A stretch of DNA of 64,000 bases, taken from contig CM034595.1 in the NCBI GenBank assembly GCA_020091685.1, positions 7,029,132-7,093,131 on the forward strand, given 5' to 3'. Below, one piece after another: positions 31,730 to 44,100 of this stretch. The notes under the pieces are model-generated. The model was not told the DNA's origin. It was given only the letters and a program-made list of their open reading frames with translations, and did no database searches. Origin of the DNA: Lutjanus erythropterus (lineage: Eukaryota > Chordata > Actinopteri > Lutjaniformes > Lutjanidae). The first letter of the stretch is position 1, and each line of letters starts with the position of its first letter. The translations under genes and the position numbers were made by a program.

Positions 31730-32738
31730 AGAGAAATGTGAATACTGAAAGCGTGGGGGATCAGCCTGTCAGTGCTCAAACCATACGCCACACACTGCAT
31801 CATATTGGTCTGCATGGCTGTCATCCCAGAAGGAAGCCTCTTCTAAAGATGATGCACATGAAAGCCCGCAAACAGTTTGCTAAAGACAAGCAGACTGAGG
31901 ACATGGATTACTGGAACCATGTCCTGTGGTCTGATGAGACCAAGATAAACTTATTTGGTTCAGATGGTGTCAAGCGTGTGTGGCGGCAACCAGGTGAGGA
32001 GTACAAAGACAAGTGTGTCTTGCCTACAGTCAAGCATGGTGGTGGGAGTGTCATGGTCTGGGGCTGAATTAGTGCTGCTGGCACTGGGGAGCTACAGTTC
32101 ATTGAGGGAACCATGAATGCCAATATGTGCTGTGACATACTGAAGCAGAGCATGATCCCCTCCCTTCAGAAACTGGGCTGCAGGGCAGTATTCCAACATG
32201 TTGACGACCCCAAACACACCTCCAAGACGACCACTGCCTTGCTAAAGAAGCTGAGGGTAAAGGTGATGGACTGGCCAAGCATGTCTCTAGACCTAAACCC
32301 TACTGAGCATCTGTGGGGCATCTTCAAACAGAAGGTGGAGGAGCGCAAGGCCTCTAACATCCACCAGCCCCGTGATGTCATCATGGAGGAGTGGAAGAGG
32401 ATTCCAGTAACAACCTGTGAAGCTCTGGTGAACTCCACGCCCAAGAAGGTTAAGGCAGCGCTGGAAAATAATGGTGGCCACACAAAATATTGACACTTTG
32501 GGCCCAATTTGGACATTTTCACCTAGGGGTGTACTCACTTTCGTTGCCAGCGGTTTAGACATTAATGGCTGTGTGTTGAGTTATTTTGAGGGAACAGTAA
32601 ATTTACACTGTTATACAAGCTGTACACTGACTACTTTACATTGTATCAAAGTGTCATTTCTTCAGTGTTGTCCCATGAAAAGATATAATTAAATATTTGC
32701 AGAAATGTGAGGGGTGTACTCACTTTTGTGAGATACTG
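31730..32738 (+). mobile_element. Tc1 element, 5'-truncated
   Basis: The right terminal repeat ggggtgtactcacttttgtg...gatactg ends at 32738 and is followed by TA. The left terminal repeat and the N-terminal third of the transposase are missing; homology starts near 31730 in unrelated sequence. Confidence 0.85.
31738..32493 (+). pseudogene. Tc1 transposase pseudogene (DD34E spacing)
   Basis: The catalytic region only: PVSAQTIRHTLHHIGLHG-type start, then WSDETKINLFGSDG with the first Asp and GGGSVMVWG followed by a TGA at 32065-32067, reopening as ISAAGTGEL through LNPTEHLWGIFK to a TGA at 32491-32493. The second catalytic Asp of the QDNDPKH motif reads Val here (QHVDDPKH); the Glu is present at the 34-residue spacing. 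The lost start, the stop and the lost Asp make it inactive. Confidence 0.88.
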
Positions 32739-33122
32739 TATGTCACCCCGACATTTGACAACATACAAATTACTGGATTTTTTTTTTCAGTAATCTCAAC
32801 AGCTTTACCAGTATGGGTCTTGTATTTTTTTGTTTTGAAAATTTTCAAACGTAAAATCATGTCACAGTATTTTATTTTAACTAACTATCATTAAAATATA
32901 ATTTTTAATAGTTTTCTCTTACAGTTGCACCACCTGAAATTTTGGGTGGTTTGAGATGTTAAAACATAAAATATATTATTTGAATGTTCTGATTTTTTTC
33001 CAACTAAACAGCCTCCACAGTATACAGTGATACCTGCCATGATTGATTCAATTATTTTAAAAGGAAATTTTACACTTGGACACAAAAGTCTGTCTGCTGT
33101 GTCACTGACCCTGATATAAATG

Positions 33123-33890
33123 CAGGGGTGGAAGTAACTAATTACAAATACTCAAATTACTGAAACTAAGTAGTTTTTGGTGTACTTGTACTTTTATGAG
33201 TAGATATTCAAGTCTGTACTTTTACTTGCACTTAAGTACGCACTACAAGATGTAATCTACTTAGTTACTTTTAAAATCTTAGTGAGTACTGAGTATGATT
33301 TGAGTTCATATCCAAACCTTTCATCTGAATTTTAGTAGCCAATCAGGTGATCTGATCACAAACAAGCCAATAAAAACGTGACATACAAGTGAAAAACAAA
33401 ACAAAACACTGCAGCAGCACACATTTGGAGTAAAGATGTTAATGATTAATTATTAATCAATTAATTGCTGTTAAGAATTTAACCAATTAAAACTGTGTTC
33501 ATGGGTTGAATAGTTGTGGCAGTAACTTCACCTCATTTGATGTTTTGTCTGGTGGAGCTGTTTGTTGAATAAGAAAAATTAAACTAAAAAACTAAAAAAA
33601 TGACAAAAACAGAAAGAAAAAATGTGCTTTGTATCATATAAATTAATGATGAATATACATTTTCAGCTATGATTTAAGGAAAATGCACAAAATGTGTAAC
33701 CCTTTCTAGAGGTGACTGACATCAACGTTTAGAAATAACTAACACTCTCAGTAGTTTTTGTGACAAATACTTTGTACTTTTACCCTACTTAAATATAACA
33801 CCAGTACTTTTACTTTTAATTGAGTAATACTTTAGCAGTGTAATAGTACTTGTACTTGAGTACAGCTGTTCAGTACTCTTTCCACCTCTG
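33123..33890. mobile_element. hAT-type MITE with near-intact 8-bp target duplication
   Basis: It begins caggggtggaagtaac and ends gtactctttccacctctg. The flanks tataaatg (33115-33122) and tataattg (33891-33898) match at 7 of 8. The ends contain many gtacttttac-like repeats. It has no coding capacity. It belongs to the same family as 56955-57541. Confidence 0.8.
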
Positions 33891-34199
33891 TATAATTGAA
33901 ATAAGTGATCAAGGCAGCAGTAGAGCAGAAACTCCTCTGTTCTGTGAGCTAAAATGATGTTTCTGACAGTTGACTGTGGGACAGATATTTGACTTCTGTA
34001 ACAGTGGTTTCCTAAAAGAACAGGCTGCCTCACAGCGAGGTAAAGTGGTGACAATATTAGAAAACTGACATTCATTTTTTTCAGGTGACTAAAATCTGTT
34101 TTATTGCTGACTCTGTCCACAACAGGACTCTGTTTAGCCTCTGTGCTGGTGTCCCTCACTGCTTCTAGGAAGTGTGTTGTACTGATCACCATCTACTGT

Positions 34200-35350
34200 A
34201 GGAAACACTGACTGTGGATCAGTCGCTCAGACAACCACACTTCAAATAACCTGACTTTTATTTCTCTTACACTTGTAGATATGCAGCCTCAATGGAGGAC
34301 ATCTGAGAGGACATCTTCACTGTGGTAAGATATTTATTCTCAGTATGACCAGCTGCTTTTCATTTGGGTTCTGAATTTTACAGGTCTCTAATAGGAGTCT
34401 GGACGACCACATTGCTTTGACTTGAAAATGTAACAATTGTGTTTTCTTTTCCAACAGAGACACGCCTGCCTTTCAGACTGAGCTTACACCTTGAGTTTCA
34501 ATTGTAGTTGTATTTCTTGGCTAAAATACTCAAAAGAAAACTTCAGAAAAAAGAAAAAGAAAATCTCAGGGCAGGTGAGCTGGGATTTGATCCTCCAACC
34601 TCACATATCTGATATTAGCTGCTTATCTTGTTGAGCTATTCCTGCTGACATTTTTTTTTTTTTTCAAAATTGCCAACAGTGGTGTTCATACCTGTGGTCA
34701 TGACTTTGAGCTATTTGGAAACCAAGTGTTGGTGTCTCTGCAGACAAAGCTGTATTGAATCATTTGAATGAACAACCACACTGATAGGAGATGATAGTGA
34801 TGCTCTGCAAGATCATGTTGAAGCTTTCAGGTCCTCCACCCCTCAGCAGGAAGTGTTTTAGCATGAGGCAGAATGAAGACTTGAACCATTAACCTTAGGA
34901 CAACAGACAGTGGAGACTAACTCCTAGACTAATGCAAACACACCACCCACCCCCCTCCACCAGAACTGACTTAACTGTGGTAGACTTGGTGCTACTGGTA
35001 GGAACTCAGCAAACTCCTGCTCATGTGGAATTGACATGACTGTGGTAGACTGAGTACACTTGATATGGCTGATGTTCATAAATGAGCAGGTGCTTCTACC
35101 CATGTGTCTGTATCTATGTGCATACAATATTATGTTAAGGTATACATGGATACACATGTTTCTATTTTATCCGCAGGCTTGCTACTTTTGTGTACATGCA
35201 TAACATAGTATTAAATAATTTAAGTTTACTTATTTAAAAAGTGTATCCATATATGTACACTTATTTTCTGCTCTGTCAACATGAACTAATAAAAAGTTTG
35301 TTCACAAAAAATAAAATAATAATAGTGTGTCATGATGAAACTGGTGATTT
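34200..35350. other. intergenic, no recognised content
   Basis: No exon pair, RNA gene or element that I recognise. Confidence 0.4.
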
Positions 35351-35356
35351 ACACTC

Positions 35357-36048
35357 TGTTACGGCCGCCACCGTTTCCGCCCCCCCGTGCTTAACCCTTT
35401 TGCCGTGTACTTCTATCTGTATATTGCAGTGTGTGAACTCCGGCCCATGATTGGCCTCCAGCTACGCGGGGCGTTGCCTGCGTCATCTGCACTGTTGGTC
35501 GGCCTGCTGATTGGTGTCTCTTGATCACCTGTCTACCAATCACAGGAGTGTAGCTGGAAGTCGATGAGATTTAAGCTCAGGGAGTGTGCCAGTCATGGCG
35601 GCTGCCTTCGCCATAGACAGTTTGCCACACGTGCCTCTCGTTGTTGTTTGTGTTAAGATATTTTGAATGAGGTACTCATTGAAAGGGACTGGGCCAGGGA
35701 ACAGTTTCAAAACTGATTGAAGTTGACACACACTTGCTAGGATTTTTGACTTGTATTAGACTACACTAGGCATAGGGGTGCTGTCTCTTTTGTATTTTTA
35801 TTTTAAAACTCGACAAGGTAGGTAGCTACAGTAAGTAGTTGTTAAGCCCCATTTTGGGAGCTCTCTTTCAGTTTTATTCTTTTCTTTGAGTTGAGCAGCA
35901 CTCATCAGCCCTGTCGCCTGCTTTGATGCCTCTTTTTTTGTGTGCTTGTCTCTTTAACTGCCGGTACAAATAAATAACTTTAACTTTACCAGTTACAACT
36001 GGTTTTATGTTCCTTCCCTTTTCCCATCACGAGCTAAGGGACGTAACA
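35357..36048 (+). mobile_element. solo LTR
   Basis: 692 bp from tgttacggcc to ggacgtaaca, a TG...CA unit. The flanking 5 bp are cactc (35352-35356) and cagtc (36049-36053), one mismatch. AATAAA at 35969-35974 sits about 80 bp before the end, as in an LTR read on the + strand. Its termini resemble those of the LTR at 23323-23743 in the opposite orientation. Confidence 0.75.
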
Positions 36049-36053
36049 CAGTC

Positions 36054-37289
36054 CTACTCTTTATGCCTGATTAAATCATGTTTTGGTAAAAATCTGACAG
36101 AAATCTAGGAACATTTTTATAAAAATATATATATATATTTTAAAACAAATATGATTGTAATGGCACATTTTTACACCTTATGTCATCAGTAGTTCTTGTT
36201 AGTTTAAACACATTTAAATTGTTCACTGTTCAGTAGCTGCTGTTTAAGAGACACTAAACGCCCCCATTGTTCAAACTCAGCAACACAAAATGTCATGGGG
36301 GCACATATAACCCTGAGCAGGGTCTCATGCGCCGTCCCTGAGGGTGAACTACACAGAGGATTAACACAAGCAGAGCATGATCCACAGCAGAAGCATATTT
36401 AAAATGAGATTAAATAAAAAAAAGAAGGTCTCCACTGAGAGCTGGAGCTGGATCTGGGCACAAAGAGCAGCAAAATCAAACAAAAGCAGCAGACTAAAAT
36501 AATCCTACTATATGGTAAATACAGTCAAATTCACACTGCCGCTCCAAGAGCTGCAGAGGACTTTACGGTGAGATGTAGATAAAACCGCTCGCAGATCAAG
36601 GGCATGGCGAGGCAGATTTATTTTTACACATTACAAGTAAACTCAATGTACTTTTACATTCAGATTAATACAGTGCATATAGAAAAATACATTCAATTAA
36701 ATGTAAGAAGTGCAGCAAAGACATGAACAAACCTTGCAATCAGCCCACACACATACAAACACACAAACCACAAACAAGGACACAACAAGAGTCAGGAGGA
36801 AAGTTTTCTGTTGGCTTCGAATGTGGACACAGTTGTGAGTGAAATTTTGGATTTCAGTGAAAAATAAAAGTAAAAATTCTCCACTTAGTCCATTACACTA
36901 ACAGCTAATAAAATAAAACAGCCATTTATCATGTTTAGACTCACATTTGAGTTGAGTTGAGTTGTTGACGTCATATAGAATGAAAGTAAGTAGTAAGTAG
37001 TTTCTTCATAAATGTGTCTTGTTCTTCACATTCAGAGAAAGAAGTGCTTTACTTCACAGCTGGCTGCTTTGATCATTCTTAAGTGTACTTCTTAGAAGTT
37101 TGATAAATGCACACCCAGACACGTACAGGGGTGGAGGGGCTTTAAGTCCTGAAGTAAAATGTTACAATTAGCGTCTGTGTAAAGTCAAAGTCAGCTGTTT
37201 CTGCACTTTGTCTGCTACTTGTGTTAGTTTGTGTTGGCATGAGAGTGACCTAAAAAATTGTGAGGGACAGGTATCGTGTCCAGACGTCC
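36054..37289. other. intergenic, no recognised content
   Basis: AT-rich with scattered short runs; nothing coding or repetitive that I can name. Confidence 0.4.
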
Positions 37290-37311
37290 AAAAAAAAAAA
37301 AAAAAAAAAAA
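37290..37311 (+). repeat. poly(A) run of 22
   Basis: An uninterrupted homopolymer. It could be the tail of a retroposed sequence to its left, but no target duplication or body was identified. Confidence 0.9.
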
Positions 37312-37334
37312 TTCTTGGAGCCACAGCTTAAATG

Positions 37335-37720
37335 TTTTCAATTAAAGCTGCAAGTAGCAATGATCAAACCCTCACATCCCTGTGCATGTCAGGGCGTGAG
37401 GGCCCAACTGGTCGACATGTCTCTGAATTTTCAAATGTTTTGGACATCCAACAGGAATTTTTGGCATTCCAGACACTGTGACACTTCAAAACTGGTATGT
37501 GCAATTGTGAGACATTCACAATGAAAAGTTTATGTTTTTGACAAGTAGCATGGTTGTGGTGTCGCAGCAAATTTCAATATTTCAGCATAAAACAGGAAGT
37601 TGTCGTAATTTCAGTATACATCGTCAAATCCTACCCATATTTCTCATCACTGCACCAACTACTGGCAACAAGAAGTAAGCCTTGTGTGACAATCTTTTGA
37701 ATTACAGTGTCCGCAATCAT
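37335..37720. repeat. probable teleost interspersed repeat
   Basis: ttaaagctgcaagtagcaatga and gtgcatgtcagggcgtgagggccc resemble a repeat common in fish genomes. Boundaries are not seen. 37721-39719 shows nothing else I can name. Confidence 0.35.
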
Positions 37721-39719
37721 CACTTCTTGCAGCTTAATTTAAAATGTTATGGTAATTAAGTGCAGAAGAGATTGTTATTAGTTGTATATTTAGTCTCATG
37801 TTGAAATGCATTACAGTTAGTTAGTGTTTATCGAGCAGTATGTGTTAAAAATCAAATATAACCCTGTCAGTCCTATCCTAAAACCAAAGTTTAGTCTTGA
37901 ACTTACAGTGTTGGACATTTACATAAATGAACTTCAATTACATTCAAGTTCTTACAAGTTGATAAAGCCTAATTGCCGCCTGCTAAATCTCTCAGTATTT
38001 CACATTATTCTACAGTTTTTAAATCTGGTGCTGTGACGAAATTCGCATGCTGGTGTTTTATGTCAACCAGCGAAGAGGCAGGTACAGCATTGTGGAGCCT
38101 ATGGTGGAAAACACTTGGCATCGATGAGAGTAGCCATATGTCACTTCCTTCTATCACACTTAATTTTGGGTGCAAACAAACACCTTTAAAGTGCCAGCAC
38201 CCAACAGAGAAGACTAGCATCATTTTCATGCACGTAAACATTGGAAATGTAATTAGTTTACCATGACCATGACCTTGGTGGAGTTCCTGCCAGACTAATA
38301 CAGACTCATGTCCTTCAATGACGTAAAGGCAGTATATTTGCTACACATATTCAGTCTGTCGGTGCTCAGTTACATTTTCTGGACTTTTGTCCTTGAACCC
38401 ATCAAACAGAGATAAGCTGAAAGAAGGAGCTAAAAAAAGAAACATTCACTTCCATCTCTGTAACATGTCAGTAATGGAGAACAGCACCCCTCTGTTGTCA
38501 TGTAGAGCATGTACTGAGTTGTGTAGAGCAGGGCTCAGACTTGCTACATTCTATTTTTGTCTACTTTTGTCACAATGCACCAAAAGGGGTAGAGCAGGTT
38601 ATGTACCCAGTACGAAAAAGATCCTGTCAAACCAGTGGCTGAGGCAGAGAACTACCATTACAGTGTTTTTTCCATCATGAGCGAATTATTTCATATCTTG
38701 AGAAAATGAGCTTTGTCACCTGGAGAAAAGGGTGGGATGGATGGTTGTTGGTCCGTGATCCATGCAGATCACCTCCAACGGTTTGGCCTGGATGTGACCT
38801 GCAGACTAAATGAAACCTTCACAGTGTGAAATACAGTTTTACTGTCACTTTACTTTTTAAAGTAATAATTCCCCGAATATCGGGCATTCTTGTCATCATA
38901 GACATCATGAGACAGATCATTAGGTCGTTATATTTCTTGTAACTCTGTAAATATCTGCTGTCTTGACTTCTACACACAGCTCTGCTCAGCTCACCAGAAC
39001 AGATCTGTGTCTGTCTGGCCCAGGCTTCAGTGCTGATTGGTTATTACCCATTTCCTCTAACCAATCAGACAGTGCTGTGGGTGGGAAATTGAGACAGACT
39101 ACTAAGTACAGACTGCACAGTGTATAAGTATATATTACATATACCATAGTATAGTATAATTCAGTAGAGTATATGTATTATTATTATTTTATTTACCATT
39201 ATACTTCTAATTTAACCCTAATCCCATTTTTTTCTTTTTTGCTGATCTGAAAAATGAGCTGAGTTGTGATTTGATCCCAACCGTCAGTCTTGTGATCCCT
39301 TGCACCCCGACCTGGAGATAACAAAATAATCAACCTGTAATCACGACAAGACAAAAGGTCATCTCTTATAATGTCTATTAGAGATTGGGTGTGCCATGCC
39401 AGTATGCATAGATGTCATCTTGACAACTGTATCATGTGATGTAAGATGAAAATTTAAGATCAGCCAGTATTGTTGCACACTGGTGAATGAAGACAATGGC
39501 CAGATTTGTGTCACAATTCCTGACACAAACTTGACCTAACAAGACACACTGTAACAAGTACCAGTTATTGATCAACGAATCATACTGTTCTCCTGTCTGG
39601 GACAGGCAGAAATGGCGTTGTGTCTTTCTGTTAGAGATAACATTCAGATCAGTCCTCAGCATATAAGGAGAAGACGAGCCCAAATGCAGCTTCACAGGTG
39701 ATCAGTGATCTTTCTCTTG

Positions 39720-40205
39720 TGATAAATTATGTTGTTGTATTGAGATAATCAGCCTCTTGTTTTCTCAAGATAATGAGATAAATTTTTGATGAGACAACCA
39801 GCTTTGTTATCCTGAAATAACAAAGTAATTAACCTTTTATCACGAGAACACAAGCTTTGTTATCTCAAATGAACAAAATAATCAACCCAGTAACACAAGA
39901 AAACAAACTAATATTTTGAGATATCAAAATAATTAAAACCTTCATCATGAGAAAACAAACTTTGTTACCTCAAGAAAAGTAATAATTAACCCATCATCAT
40001 GAGGAAACAAGCTTTGTTATCTCGAGATAATGAGACAAATTAACCCATTATGTGAAAAACGAGCTTTGTTATCTCAAGATCACTAAATAAGAAACCTGTT
40101 GGCTTAACAAAACCAGCTTTGTTTTCTTGAGATAACAAAATAACCCATTATCAAGAGACAACAAACTTTTTTATCTCAGGAAAAAAGAATTACCTGTTGA
40201 AATAA
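39720..40205. repeat. degenerate tandem array, unit about 55-60 bp
   Basis: About seven to eight units repeat the pattern acaagctttgttatctcaag followed by ataacaaaataattaaccc and cattatcacgagaaaac. One further partial unit lies at 39315-39365. It ends about 90 bp before the predicted mrap2 3' end. Confidence 0.75.
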
Positions 40206-40293
40206 CTAACCTTGTGTGGCTCAAGGAAGAGTAGTTGCTACTTTGGTGGTGGCTAATGGGGATCCAATTAAATAAATAAGTCACAAAAAAATG

Positions 40294-40299
40294 TTTATT
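40294..40299 (-). promoter_or_regulatory. mrap2: mrap2 candidate polyadenylation signal
   Basis: AATAAA on the minus strand, 322 nt after the stop, is the first canonical signal I noticed. It would give a 3' UTR of about 340 nt. Other signals further on are possible. Confidence 0.4.
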
Positions 40300-40620
40300 A
40301 TCATAACGGCATTTAAAAAATAACTGTAAGCGTGGTCATTCTCAGCTTCCGTAGTAACTTCACATTTGTAATAGAATTTCTTTTGGGTCACATTTCTTGT
40401 CTTTTGCAGTTCTCTATACATGAATATTATGATGGGCTGCCAGTCTGCAGCATTTCAGTCCAGCTAAAACACAACAACAGCTGGTTTCACACCATTAAAG
40501 ACAGAATTTCTACAAACAAGATGGAAAGTGAAGTTCTGTCGGTGAGCATAGACTCCCTTTGGTACATCAGTGTATTTTGTCACGACTATTTGAATGTCTG
40601 GAAGTTCAAACACATCATCA

Positions 40621-41140
40621 TCACATTTGATGAGTAGCTGTTCTCAGCTCTCCGGGCCTGATGTATGTGAAATCACTGTGCTCATTCTGGTCCCGCCCCT
40701 CCACAATGATTGGCAGCTCTGGCTCTCCCAGCAGCAGGTCGTCCTCCCCGACAGTCGAGCTGTGCTCAGAGTTCACACAGTTTGGGATGCTGAAGTGGGC
40801 CAGCAGGATGGATTCTTTGTCCGTCCTTTCTCCTGTCACTGCCAGCTCCTGCAGGAGCGTGCCATCCTCCACCTCCAGACTGCTGCTGGGCCTCCTGAGG
40901 CAGCTGCCTCCTCCTCCTCCTCCTCCTCCTCCTCCTCCTGCTGCCACCCCTCCACCCACACCTCCCGCTGTGCTCCACGGGGCTCTGGAGCTCACCTGGT
41001 CTTCCTTGGACACATAGCACTGGAAAAGAGAGCGGGACGAGTCCAGACCACTGGGGTGGGGAGGAGGGGCTCCATTGTTGAGGTTGGTGTCCATGTAGCC
41101 AATCAGACGAGGCCGCTTCTCACATGGCTGAGCAGTGCTG
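40621..41140 (-). CDS. mrap2: mrap2 coding exon 3 (cytoplasmic tail, stop)
   Basis: The acceptor is tcctctgcatgtag|cagc, and the phase matches exon 2. It encodes STAQPCEKRPRLIGYMD, GLDSSRSLFQCYVSKEDQ, a Gly-rich region with a pure (GGA)11 run, and SIPNCVNSEHSSTVGEDDLL, ending at a TGA at 40623-40621. The + strand proline-rich frame over the same bases is a shadow. Confidence 0.95.
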
Positions 41141-44100
41141 CTACATGCAGAGGAAAAGACAGAGAGAGAGGATACTGTGTACTTTAAGTTTAGAATTCAG
41201 TGTGCTGCAAAGGATTATGTCTCTGTTAAAAACCTTTCACTGACAAAACAATTGGTGTGGTAGCTTATGGTTATGTTTTGTTCTTTGTTCTTTGTTCTTT
41301 ATGGTCTTTGTTGTTATTTGAACTGCTAATAGATAAAATAATGTGTAAAGGGGCAAGTGAAAATGGACTTAGTGCAAATAAATATCTGACCCACTTGCCT
41401 GACTGGGCAAATGAGAAAAAACATTGACATCGAATCCTTTCCTGGTTTCTGGACATTCTGTGTTGGTACAGAACGACTGCCACAGTGACAAATGAAGATA
41501 CATCTGCACACAACTGATCAGAAACCTGGATACTCACAGAATCATGTTTACAGGGACATAAATAACATTTCTCATGTTCCATGCATATACCATATCCTGA
41601 ATATGATCAAAACCAGGATAAGACTTTTCAGTGTAGTAGGAGACATCTTGTGTCCAGCAGTTATTTATCAGTATGTTCATTCAATAGATTTTTTTAAATT
41701 ATTATTAAAGCGAAGAGGTAGGTGTACACATAAGAATTTTAATGAAGTTAATGAACTTCTTTGGTGAAAAATCACATCACACCCAAATTATTATTGAAAG
41801 ATGACCATTTTTTATATTAAAATATGTCTGGGAGGGATCCTTAATCCTGCTGCAGACGTGCTGTAACAGATTTAATATGATAGAGTTCAATAAGGGCAGT
41901 TTTGTTACTGCTCAGATTTGATTAATTCATAAAAAGAGGGAAGACTGATTAAAATCATCCTGTGCAAAGTATCGCTTCAGGTAAAAGTCAGAATAGTCCC
42001 GACTAATATTTGAGTGATTATTTTTGGAGTGGATTCATATTTCATTTAGGCTGACTTTTTAAAGTTATGTTGGTCCATCAGCATCTCTGCGTCCCAGCAG
42101 CACGATGCAGAGTGATGTACTGATCATCTGAGTTCAGTAGCAGATCAGACATTCAGCGTCCCCACTGGTGTTCAGTATAACTGTCCAGAGATCAGTGCTT
42201 TACTCTGCTACACGTCACTTCGCTACGTCACCTGCATGAGCACACCTTGCAAGGATGTTGACAGTTAGCCACTGACATTATTTTTTGCAGTCTAAAATCA
42301 ATAAGCTTAAATAGTTAAGTCAATTAGGAAGACATTATCAAATAGCCTAGTAAAAAATGTATTTCTTCAGGTTTCACTGTTATTATTTTGCAGTCTACAC
42401 TGTGTTCTGTGAAATGTTGCTCAGAGCTGCATCTATAAACTTAATTTTCAAAGAATTACGAGGTTTCTGTTGGTCTATTAACTTCAAACTGCTCAGACTA
42501 AATATGGGATACCACAAGGATCAATTCTGGGAGCAGTTCCCTCTGTTCTTTATACTACCCATGGTTCACATAATCCACTAGCATAACATCTCCTTCCATA
42601 CATACGCAGATGATACACAGCTGTACCTTTCATTCAAACCCTCTGACACCAGTAAATTAGGTTTGCTACATCTATCTACCATCTGACATAAAGAGCTGAA
42701 TGTCCCAGAGCTTCTTAAAATTTCTCCTCGATGGTCCTGAACACATCACAAAACAAATACAGCCACTCCGGGCTCCCCTGACTCCAGAAATAAAACCAGC
42801 TACAACAAAAATTTGTTTGTTCTCTTAGATAGTAGGGGTGTAATGATTCACTCATGCATCAGATGCATCGGGCTTTAATGTGTAAGATATGAGTGCATTG
42901 ATTCAGACGGCTTGTATTGGTAAAAAGATGAACATGATTCAGAAAAAAATCGATGCAGCACTAGCGTATTGATACATCTCATTAGGACGTGCATATGTTT
43001 CATTTTTGATACCAGGGAGCTGCAGCTGTAACTTTCCTCCGTTTTCTCTCTCCTCCTGCCTCTGCCTGCACTGCTCTCGCTGGACGCTCACACAAAACAA
43101 GCGCTCCCTCCTCCCTCTCCTGTCTCCTCCTCATTTCATCACAATAGATGGTGCTGAAAACAGACAGTGAAAGAACTGATGTCTCACTGCGTCGCACCAC
43201 CAAACTTTCATAAGGCGCAAGTAGAATAAGTTGGGTTTTATAAGAAAGATGAGAAACACTGCATACTGTAAAGAAAGTAGTCCAGGCATGTTTTTAACAA
43301 TTGAGAAACACATGATAATACAAACAGTTCTGTCCTTTAATAACACAGAGTGAATTATACATGCTCATATATCCTCCTGACTCGATTACTGTATAATGCC
43401 TTAGTTATTTGTTTCAAAACTGTTAAAAATGCAGCAGCTAGACAGTTAAGCAAAGCAAAGCCGTACTCACATATTACACAAATTCCGGCTTTGCTACACT
43501 GGCTCTCAGTCTCTTTTAGAAAATACTGTAAAATTATTTTAATCCTGTACAGGTAGATATGCACCCATTTTAATTTTCTTGGCCGACTCCAATATTTTTT
43601 TAAGGGTCTGACCTGCCGATTCCAAGTTTTGCCAATTCTGATTTTCAGTCTTTCTAAGAACTAAAATTTACAGTAGTGACAAACATTTTCAGTTCTGGTC
43701 TCTGGCCGGCTGATCAGTGCATCCCTATATATAAGTCTTTGAATGATCTGGTGCTGGAGTATAACTGAGCTACTCACACCGTACTATTCAAACTGACCCC
43801 TCAGTTTTTAACCTGGTCTCTGGATTAGTGAGACGACCCAGGCTAGAAGACCTGATGGAGTCTTTTCTGTGCTGGTTCCTCAGCTCTGGAGCAGCCTCCC
43901 TCTGAGCATCACATCAGGTGGAACTGCTGATGTTTTTAAGTCTCATTTCCAAACTTACTTTTATTGAAAGGCTTTTCCAAACAGCTGACAGACCACCCTT
44001 CTGTGGCCCTGAGATACTGAATGTTTTTCTTTGAGGGTTTTTTTTTTTTTTAAATCTTTCTTATATTTTATGTAGGTGTATGTTTATTTTTGTACAGCAT

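Noticed and set aside
34540..34650. Possible tRNA-like sequence (ggatttgatcctccaacc)
   Set aside because: The block resembles a T-loop only superficially; no cloverleaf or A/B box spacing could be formed.
40332..40637. 101-codon + strand frame overlapping the mrap2 3' end
   Set aside because: It overlaps the stop and 3' UTR of a well-supported gene on the other strand and has no family similarity I know.
40661..41017. Proline-rich 118-codon + strand frame
   Set aside because: It is the antisense of mrap2 exon 3; the Pro run mirrors the Gly11 tract.
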